Positions 58,466-64,000 of a DNA stretch of 64,000 nucleotides are shown here, piece after piece. Source of the stretch: Mycolicibacter heraklionensis (GTDB lineage Bacteria > Actinomycetota > Actinomycetes > Mycobacteriales > Mycobacteriaceae); assembly GCF_001021505.1 (NCBI RefSeq), contig NZ_LDPO01000010.1, positions 62,001-126,000 on the forward strand, written 5' to 3'. The position numbers and the translations under genes are program-made. The notes under the pieces are model-generated. The model made no database searches and was not told the DNA's origin. It worked only from the letters and a program-made list of their open reading frames with translations. The first letter of the stretch is position 1. Each line of letters opens with the position of its first letter.

Positions 58466-59797
58466 GTGTCCGACCATGCACCCGGTGATGTCACTGCGGG
58501 CCACGACGTGACGGATCATCCGACCACCCAGTTCCGGCCGTTACAGCACGTCAGCGAGGCTGCTGACCGCCCAGCGGACGCATCGGAGTCCGGGGCCACC
58601 GGGTCGTTCAACCAGCGCCCCGAGGGAGGCGAGACCCGCTCCTTCGGTGGCTTCCGCACCGAGCGCCGGTTCTCCGAGCCGGTCGACCCGTGGCCGCCGG
58701 CGCCCGCGGACACCCCGCCCCAGCAACAGTCCTGGAACCCCAACCCATCGCCCACCTGGGTCCCCCAGCCCATGGAGAACCCCGCTCCGGTCTACTACAG
58801 CGGCAGCCCCGGCGGTGCCGGACAGGCCCCGTATCGTGCCTCCGAGCCCATCGCCCCGTTCTCGGATCTGTCCACCACCTCGCTGCTGCGGCAGGTCAAG
58901 CCGCCGCCGACGTCGGGTTGGCGCCGCCTGCTCTACGTGCTGTCCGGCCAGCTGATCAACGTCGGGGAGAGCCCGCGAACCACCCGTTTCAACGACTTGG
59001 TGGTGCAGGTGAACCGGCCGCTGCAGGGCTGCCACCGGATCGCGGTGCTGTCGCTGAAGGGCGGTGTCGGCAAGACCACCATCACCGCGACCCTGGGGGC
59101 CACGTTCGCCTCCATCCGCGGCGACCGGGTGGTCGCCGTGGACGCCAACCCCGACCGCGGCACGCTGAACCAGAAGGTGCCGATGGAGACGCCGGCCACG
59201 GTGCGGCACCTGCTGCGCGACGCCGAAGGCATCCAGCGCTACAGCGATGTCCGCAGCTACACCAACCAGGGCCCCAGCCGCCTGGAGGTGCTCGCCTCCG
59301 ACAGCGACCCGGCGGTCTCGGAAGCGTTCAGCGCCGAGGACTACGCCAGCACCCTGCAGGTGCTGGAGCGGTTCTACAGCCTGGTCCTCACCGACTGCGG
59401 CACCGGTCTGATGCACTCGGCCATGTCAGCGGTGCTCGCGAAGGCCGACACCATGATCGTGGTCAGTTCCGGTTCGGTCGACGGCGCTCGCAGTGCCTCG
59501 GCGACGCTGGACTGGCTCGACGCGCACGGCCACGAGGACCTGGTGCGTAACTCGATCGCGGTGATCAACGCGGTGCGGCCACGCTCGGGCAAGGTCGACA
59601 TGCAGAAGGTGGTCGACCACTTCTCGCGGCGCTGCCGCGCGGTGCGGTTGGTGCCCTTCGACCCGCACCTGGAAGAAGGCGCGGAGATCGATCTGATGCG
59701 GCTGAAGCGGGAGACCCGCGAGGCGCTCGTCGAGCTGGCTGCGGTGGTCGCCGAGGCGTTCCCGGGCGACGACCGGTTCAACCAGCACTTCGTGTAG
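58466..59797 (+). CDS. MinD/ParA-like P-loop ATPase with disordered N-terminus (Rv0530-type)
   Basis: This 443-residue protein has an N-terminal, Pro/Gly/Ser-rich region of about 150 residues, then a SIMIBI ATPase with the deviant Walker A LKGGVGKTTIT near residue 197, VVAVDANPDRGTL, and VLTDCGTGLMHSAM for Walker B and switch. The arrangement is close to EspI and other mycobacterial ParA-like proteins. GTG at 58466, preceded by AGGGGAGA, is the likely start; a longer frame runs into the ccsA end. Its role is unknown. Confidence 0.84.
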   Translation: MSDHAPGDVTAGHDVTDHPTTQFRPLQHVSEAADRPADASESGATGSFNQRPEGGETRSFGGFRTERRFSEPVDPWPPAPADTPPQQQSWNPNPSPTWVPQPMENPAPVYYSGSPGGAGQAPYRASEPIAPFSDLSTTSLLRQVKPPPTSGWRRLLYVLSGQLINVGESPRTTRFNDLVVQVNRPLQGCHRIAVLSLKGGVGKTTITATLGATFASIRGDRVVAVDANPDRGTLNQKVPMETPATVRHLLRDAEGIQRYSDVRSYTNQGPSRLEVLASDSDPAVSEAFSAEDYASTLQVLERFYSLVLTDCGTGLMHSAMSAVLAKADTMIVVSSGSVDGARSASATLDWLDAHGHEDLVRNSIAVINAVRPRSGKVDMQKVVDHFSRRCRAVRLVPFDPHLEEGAEIDLMRLKRETREALVELAAVVAEAFPGDDRFNQHFV

Positions 59798-59827
59798 GTC
59801 GGGGCCTGATTCAGGGGTGCGGCAGGC

Positions 59828-59977
59828 CTAGGGCTGGTTGTCGCCGTGGCTGATCCGCCAGAGAAATTCCGGGTCGTCGTCCGGACCGATCACGCGGGTC
59901 TTCGGCCGGGCACGGATGGCGCGCAGGCTGAGGTAGAGCAGCGTTCCCAGGGTCAGGACGAGGAGCAGGTAGAGCAC
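59828..59977 (-). CDS. Small single-helix membrane protein (Rv0530A-like)
   Basis: This 49-residue frame has a hydrophobic start (LYLLLVLTLGTLLYLSL) and a charged tail PKTRVIGPDDDPEFLWR. AGGAGG lies 8 bp before the GTG at 59977, which decides the start; an upstream GTG at 59986 is too close to it. A small gene at this place and strand is annotated in M. tuberculosis (Rv0530A). It is too short for routine calling. Confidence 0.75.
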   Translation of the reverse strand: MLYLLLVLTLGTLLYLSLRAIRARPKTRVIGPDDDPEFLWRISHGDNQP

Positions 59978-60053
59978 TCGCGACACCTCCTGGCGCCGAA
60001 TATACCGTTAGCGTCGTCCTGGCCGGTCCAGCCCGCCAGTAGGCTTGATCACC

Positions 60054-60350
60054 GTGGCGACAGGTCGGGCCCCGTTGGGCCGTGCGGTAGTCGATGTGGC
60101 GGTGTACACGGCGGCGCGGCTGGCGCTGGTGGTTGTGCTGACGGCGGTGATCTACGGGCTGGGCCGGCTGCTCGGGCTCAGCGATTTTCCGCCGATCATC
60201 GCTGCGATGCTGGCCCTGATCGTGGCGCTGCCGTTGGGGATGTGGATCTTCACGCCGCTGCGTAAGCGGGCGACCGAGAGCTTGACCGTGGCCGGCGAGC
60301 GACGCCGCCGGGCACGCGAGGAACTGCAGGCCCGACTGCGCGGGGAGTAA
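60054..60350 (+). CDS. DUF4229 membrane protein (Rv0531-type)
   Basis: This 98-residue protein has two membrane helices (LALVVVLTAVIYGLG and IIAAMLALIVALPLGMWIF) and a basic C-terminal helix ending RRRRAREELQARLRGE, the DUF4229 pattern. GTG at 60054 is used; an earlier TTG is possible. Its role is unknown. The IS element begins about 18 bp after its stop. Confidence 0.78.
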   Translation: MATGRAPLGRAVVDVAVYTAARLALVVVLTAVIYGLGRLLGLSDFPPIIAAMLALIVALPLGMWIFTPLRKRATESLTVAGERRRRAREELQARLRGE

Positions 60351-60452
60351 CCGCCCCCGTTGATGCGATGAAGGGGCGGGGCCTCCGCTCCTCGTGACGT
60401 TCCCGGCGGATGCTGGGGGTGTCACTACCAATCACGTGTTGGGAGGCCCCTA

Positions 60453-61478
60453 ATGAGCGAGTATGCCGGAAAACAGTTCGTCGGGATTGACCTGCATCGG
60501 CAGCGGTCGGTGATCGTCCGTCAGACCGATACCGGGGAGCAGCTTGCGGCGGTGCGCATCGTCAACGATCCAGTGGCGTTGGCGTTGGAGATCGAGCGGG
60601 CGGGGCCTGATCCGGAGGTGGTGCTCGAAGCCACTTACGGCTGGTATTGGGCGGTCGACGTTCTGCAAGCCGCAGGTGTCAGTGTTCATTTGGCGCACCC
60701 GCTGGGTGTCAAAGGGTTTCGGTATCGGCGGGTCAAAAACGATGTGCGTGACGCCGCCGATCTGGCGGATCTGCTGCGAATGAATCGGCTGCCGGAGGCT
60801 TGGATCGCGCCGCCGGCAACGCGGGAACTGCGTGAACTGGTCCGTTACCGCGCCAAATTGGTGGCCCTGCGCTCGGGGCTTAAAGCGCAGGTGCATGCGG
60901 TGTTGGCCAAGGCTGGGGTGTTGATCGTTGCGACGGATCTGTTCGGCGCCACTGCCCGCAAGCGCCTAGAACGCACCCCGCTAGCTGGGGTGTATGCCCA
61001 GCGGGTGGCCTCACTGCTGCATCTGATCGACATCCTCGATGCCGAGCAGAGCGCGTTGTCTGACCGAATCGCCACAGAGCTGCACCGCCACGCCGGTTAC
61101 CGCGCGATCCAAGAGCTGCCGGGTGTGGGACCGATCTTGGCGGCCGTCTTCGTCGCCGAGATCGGCGACGTGCACCGCTTCACCCGCCCGCAGCAGTTGT
61201 GTTCCTGGGCAGGGCTGACACCGCGGCACTATGAGTCCGACACCGTGGTGCATCGCGGGCACATCACCAAGCAAGGCTCGAAACTGGTCCGCTGGGCAGC
61301 AATCGAGGCAGTGCAACGCCACCAGCCCACGGCCAAGATCGCCGCTGACAAAGAGCGGATCGCCGCCCGGCGAGGCACCAACATCGCCAAGGTCGCCGCG
61401 GGCCGCAAGCTACTCACCCTGATCTATTACGGCCTACGCGACGAACACATTCGTGCGCTGGCCAAGGACGCAGCGTGA
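60453..61478 (+). CDS. IS110-family transposase (DEDD)
   Basis: This 341-residue protein has the DEDD RuvC-like domain (Asp13 in GIDLH, Glu59 in VVLEATYGWYW, Asp97/Asp100 in NDVRDAAD) and a C-terminal Transposase_20 domain (LPGVGPILAAVF, LCSWAGLTP, Ser near residue 277 in QGSKLVRWAA). All catalytic residues are present, so it may be active. GGGAGG lies 6 bp before the ATG. Confidence 0.93.
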   Translation: MSEYAGKQFVGIDLHRQRSVIVRQTDTGEQLAAVRIVNDPVALALEIERAGPDPEVVLEATYGWYWAVDVLQAAGVSVHLAHPLGVKGFRYRRVKNDVRDAADLADLLRMNRLPEAWIAPPATRELRELVRYRAKLVALRSGLKAQVHAVLAKAGVLIVATDLFGATARKRLERTPLAGVYAQRVASLLHLIDILDAEQSALSDRIATELHRHAGYRAIQELPGVGPILAAVFVAEIGDVHRFTRPQQLCSWAGLTPRHYESDTVVHRGHITKQGSKLVRWAAIEAVQRHQPTAKIAADKERIAARRGTNIAKVAAGRKLLTLIYYGLRDEHIRALAKDAA

Positions 61479-61861
61479 GTAATCCGGGTGCGGTATACGC
61501 GTGGTCGCCGCAGAGTCTGGCCCCCCTCGGGCGTGGCCGTGTCGTTGATTGACCCCGTATACCCGCACGCCGCACCGCTCCATGCCCAGCCAGCCTTGGG
61601 CGAAGGGATGACCGGCAACCCGGAACAACCCCCGGGCCTGCCCAGCCTTGATCGGCATCACACTGGAGAGCCGCACCACCCACAACTGCACACCAGGTTT
61701 GCCGTTTCGGCTCTGGCCGATTCTGCGCTGAAACAGGTCGCCGTCAAGACCGTTCGTCCTCGCTACGCTGCGGGCGCTGCGTCTTGACCCCGCCCCTCAT
61801 TCAGCGTTGCCGCCACATATCCCGAAACCCAACAAAACCGCAGCACACCAACACTTGACAG
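61479..61861 (+). ncRNA. Candidate guide RNA region of the IS element
   Basis: No convincing gene lies in these 383 bp. Near the transposase stop, GTGCGGTATACG (61488-61499) pairs with CGTATACCCGCAC (61556-61568) with one bulge, giving an 81-nt hairpin whose loop could hold guides. In IS1111-type elements a bridge/seekRNA is encoded in the non-coding DNA downstream of the transposase. The RNA itself is inferred. Confidence 0.45.
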
Positions 61862-61880
61862 GGCCCCGCCCCTTCAGGGA

Positions 61881-61937
61881 TGACTCTGCGTGTACGGCGG
61901 AAAAGTGCGAGTAACCCCCGCCCTCAGCGCAGAGTCA
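61881..61937 (+). repeat. Hairpin element, copy B, overlapping the menA stop
   Basis: Arms TGACTCTGCG (61881-61890) and CGCAGAGTCA (61928-61937) enclose a loop resembling that of copy A near hemB; AAGTGCGAGTA is common to both. About 50 of 63 positions agree. The right arm encodes the last menA residues and stop (minus strand). Confidence 0.85.
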
Positions 61938-62793
61938 GCGCTAAGGCCTCGGCGATAGCCCACACCAGCATGGTCAGCCCGGTGTCGCGCAGCACCGGGA
62001 TCAGTGCCGCGCCGCCGAGCCCGGAGCGCACCGGGGCCGCGGCCCGCAGCGCCAGCGGCGTCGCGATCAGCCCGGCCGCACACCACGGGGTGGCTCGCAT
62101 CAGGGCCAGCGTCAGCACCCCGGCCAGCGCCAGCAGCAGCTGAAACAGCACCCGGGTGCGGGCATCGCCGAGGCGTACCGCCAGGGTCATCTTGCCGGCC
62201 GGCTTGTCGGTGGCGATGTCGCGCAGATTGTTGGCCACCAGCACCGCCGACGACAGTGCCCCGACGCCCACCGCCAGCGCGCCGCCGACCCAGTCCACCC
62301 GCAGGGCCTGGGTGTACTGGGTGCCCAGCACCGCGACCAGACCGAAGAACACGAACACCGCGATCTCGCCGAAGCCGGCGTAGCCGTACGGTCGCGACCC
62401 GCCGGTGTACAGCCAGGCGCCGGCGATGCAGGCCGCCCCCACGATCAGGAGCCATGGCGCGCTGACCAGGGCCAGCGCCAGACCGGCCAGCGCTCCGACC
62501 GACAGCGCGGCGATCGCTGCCGTGAGCACCGCGCGCGGGCTCGCCAGCCGGGCGCCCACCAGGCGCACCGGTCCGGTCCGGTCGTCGTCGGTGCCACGGA
62601 TGCCGTCGGAGTAGTCGTTGGCGTAGTTCACGCCGATGATCAGCGCCACCGCGACGGTCAGCGCCAGCAACGCCTTCCACCACACCGCGGCGCCCAGCCA
62701 GGCTGCAGCGCCGGTTCCGGCGATCACCGGAGCGATCGCGTTGGGCAGGGTGCGGGGGCGCGCCCCCTCTATCCACTGTGCGAAGCTGGCCAC
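61924..62793 (-). CDS. menA: 1,4-Dihydroxy-2-naphthoate polyprenyltransferase
   Basis: This 289-residue integral membrane enzyme joins a polyprenyl chain to 1,4-dihydroxy-2-naphthoate, making demethylmenaquinone. It has the UbiA-family substrate motif [12 protein letters not shown] with DDDRTGP and the second Asp-rich motif [16 protein letters not shown], with eight or so membrane segments. GTG start. It is divergent from the MTA phosphorylase with a 14-bp gap. Confidence 0.95.
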   Translation of the reverse strand: MASFAQWIEGARPRTLPNAIAPVIAGTGAAAWLGAAVWWKALLALTVAVALIIGVNYANDYSDGIRGTDDDRTGPVRLVGARLASPRAVLTAAIAALSVGALAGLALALVSAPWLLIVGAACIAGAWLYTGGSRPYGYAGFGEIAVFVFFGLVAVLGTQYTQALRVDWVGGALAVGVGALSSAVLVANNLRDIATDKPAGKMTLAVRLGDARTRVLFQLLLALAGVLTLALMRATPWCAAGLIATPLALRAAAPVRSGLGGAALIPVLRDTGLTMLVWAIAEALALTLR

Positions 62794-62807
62794 CGCACGA
62801 TCCTTGC

Positions 62808-63602
62808 ATGCGGGAGGAGCACGACTTGCTCGGCGTGATCGGCGGTAGCGGTTTCTACTCGTTCTTCGGTGACGATGCGCGCCGCGTCAGCTGTGACACC
62901 CCCTACGGGACGCCCAGCGCGGACATCACCATCGGTGCCGTTGGCGGGCACGAAGTGGCGTTTCTGCCGCGCCACGGCGCCGCGCACGAGTATTCGGCCC
63001 ACACCGTGCCCTATCGGGCCAACATGTGGGCGTTGCGGGCACTGGGGGTGCGACGGATCCTCGCGCCCTGTGCGGTCGGCAGCCTGACTCCGGAGCTGCC
63101 CCCCGGCTCGGTGGTGGTGCCCGATCAGCTGGTCGACCGCACCCGGGGGCGCGTCGACACCTACTTCGATGACGGCGGCGTGCACGTCGAGTTCGCCGAC
63201 CCGTACTGCCCGACGCTGCGGACCGCGGTGACCGGCCTGCCCGACGTCGTCGACGGCGGGACCATGGTGGTGATCCAGGGGCCGCGGTTCTCCACCCGCG
63301 CCGAGAGCCAATGGTTCGCCGCGGCGGGATTCCGACTGATCAACATGACCGGATATCCCGAATCCGTGCTGGCCCGTGAACTGGAAATGTGTTATGCCGC
63401 AGTAGCTCTGGTCACCGATCTAGACGCCGGTGCCGACGTGGGCAGTGGTGTGAAGGTCGTCGATGTGTTCGCGGAGTTCCAGAAGAACATCGAGCCGTTC
63501 AAAAGCCTGGTGCACCAAGCGATCGAGCAGATCGATGAAGAGCGGGCCTGCACGCACTGCTTGCCGCACGCAGGCATTCAGTTGCCGTTCGAGCTGCCCT
63601 GA
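62808..63602 (+). CDS. mtnP: S-methyl-5'-thioadenosine phosphorylase
   Basis: This 264-residue nucleoside phosphorylase has [38 protein letters not shown] (shown as the HGxxHxxxPHxVNYR-like MTAP loop), [11 protein letters not shown] and [18 protein letters not shown]. It cleaves methylthioadenosine to adenine and methylthioribose-1-phosphate in methionine salvage; Rv0535, named pnp, is the equivalent. The ATG at 62808 follows 14 bp from the menA start, which leaves little room for two promoters. Confidence 0.9.
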   Translation: MREEHDLLGVIGGSGFYSFFGDDARRVSCDTPYGTPSADITIGAVGGHEVAFLPRHGAAHEYSAHTVPYRANMWALRALGVRRILAPCAVGSLTPELPPGSVVVPDQLVDRTRGRVDTYFDDGGVHVEFADPYCPTLRTAVTGLPDVVDGGTMVVIQGPRFSTRAESQWFAAAGFRLINMTGYPESVLARELEMCYAAVALVTDLDAGADVGSGVKVVDVFAEFQKNIEPFKSLVHQAIEQIDEERACTHCLPHAGIQLPFELP

Positions 63603-63617
63603 CTCAACGGAGTGCGC

Positions 63618-64000
63618 TCAGAGGTGGGCGACCGCGTAGTCGGCGCCCTGCTCCGTCATTCCGTTGACGCCGTACGACGCGTGCGCGATGGGCGGTCCGC
63701 CGGCCGGGGCGCCGTTGCAGATGGTGTCGCCGTCGGCGCAGAGCTCCACGGCCTTGGACGCATACAGTGGGCCGATCCGCACCGGTGGCGCGCCGTTGGG
63801 TGCCAGGAACTCCGCCGAGGGCGTGCCGAACAAGACGACCGCGGCAACGTGGTCGGCCACCGACGGCGGCATCGGCTGGGGAAGGTAGGCACGGTACTCG
63901 GCGGGGACTTCCTTGGGGATCTCCGACGACGTGGTGTAGCCGGCCAGCGCCGCACCTTGCGAGAAGCCGCCGAGCACGATGCGGGTGTTGGGGCAGTTCG
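63618..64000 (-). CDS. Cutinase-family hydrolase (5' end outside window)
   Basis: The frame is open to the window edge. The visible 127-residue C-terminal part has the nucleophile elbow GGFSQGAALAG, the catalytic Asp in LCADGDTICNG and the catalytic His in IAHASYG, as in mycobacterial cutinase-like esterases (Culp proteins) that hydrolyse lipids outside the cell. The first part with signal peptide must lie past base 64000. It converges with mtnP. Confidence 0.9.
   Translation of the reverse strand, partial: NCPNTRIVLGGFSQGAALAGYTTSSEIPKEVPAEYRAYLPQPMPPSVADHVAAVVLFGTPSAEFLAPNGAPPVRIGPLYASKAVELCADGDTICNGAPAGGPPIAHASYGVNGMTEQGADYAVAHL

Larger units (their letters stand above)
60369..61876 (+). 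mobile_element. IS110/IS1111-family insertion element (boundaries estimated)
   Basis: Inverted 15-bp copies of TGAAGGGGCGGGGCC (60369-60383) and its complement (61862-61876) flank a single transposase and a long non-coding right flank, about 1.5 kb in all, the usual size. Subterminal repeats and a right-hand non-coding flank fit the IS1111 subgroup. It lies between the DUF4229 gene and menA, where M. tuberculosis has PE_PGRS6 and fabH. No target duplication was sought, as this family often makes none. Exact ends are uncertain. Confidence 0.7.

Noticed and set aside
61488..61787. Possible 99-residue gene right of the transposase
   Set aside because: No known motif, it overlaps the strong hairpin, and non-coding flanks are expected in this IS family.

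Overview
The window is high-GC actinobacterial DNA from a non-tuberculous Mycobacterium. The evidence is PPE proteins with SVP and PPW signatures, Gly-Gly-X (PGRS-like) proteins, F420-type nitroreductases, a mycobacterial cutinase, the 33-residue ribosomal protein bS22, and long gene-order agreement with the M. tuberculosis Rv0495c-Rv0513, Rv0524-Rv0531 and Rv0534c-Rv0535 blocks. Rv numbers are recalled from knowledge, not searched.

Layout. (1) 1-5.4 kb: the right end of a secondary-metabolism locus. A nonribosomal peptide synthetase module (condensation remnant, adenylation, carrier) is fused to two thiolase-fold KAS III-like domains, the second lacking the whole catalytic triad. An NAD(P)-dependent OleD/3beta-HSD-like reductase follows. 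(2) 5.4-12.4 kb: a glyoxalase-fold remnant, a DUF2834 membrane protein, an amidase, a berberine-bridge-type flavoprotein and a MacB/FtsX-type ABC exporter. (3) 12.6-29.3 kb: conserved core with ppx, proC, the small DNA-binding protein, bS22, galE2, a PlsC-like acyltransferase, an Rv0504c-type dehydratase, serB1, and the heme genes hemA-hemC-hemD-hemB. Several intergenic repeats touch start or stop codons. M. tuberculosis cmaA2 and mmpS2/mmpL2 are absent from their expected places.

(4) 29.3-39.5 kb: four tandem, same-strand genes for large secreted proteins. Each has a signal peptide, a conserved alpha-helical region, a Gly-rich spacer and a GH5 domain resembling endoglycoceramidases. A LysR regulator sits among them. 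The ends of copies 3 and 4 are nearly identical while their catalytic cores differ, which suggests gene conversion. (5) 39.7-52.4 kb: accessory genes, including a copper-type P1B ATPase with a CsoR-like operator inside the preceding gene, a Tat-exported esterase, an ABC transporter whose ATPase carries a cyclic-nucleotide-binding fold, two PPE genes flanking a PGRS-like gene, a JmjC/cupin oxygenase and two Ddn-like proteins. (6) 52.5-60.4 kb: hemL and a cytochrome c maturation System II operon (thioredoxin-like protein, CcdA, ResB, CcsA), then a MinD/ParA-like ATPase and small membrane proteins. (7) 60.4-64 kb: an IS110/IS1111-type element with a long structured non-coding right flank, then menA, an MTA phosphorylase and a truncated cutinase.

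Functional links. HemA and HemL make 5-aminolevulinate, which HemB, HemC and HemD turn into uroporphyrinogen. The adjacent System II genes attach heme to c-type cytochromes, and MenA makes the menaquinone that feeds that chain. The most unusual parts are the NRPS/KAS/pseudo-KAS fusion, the four-gene glycosidase array, and the IS element with its candidate guide RNA. No tRNA, rRNA or CRISPR array was seen.
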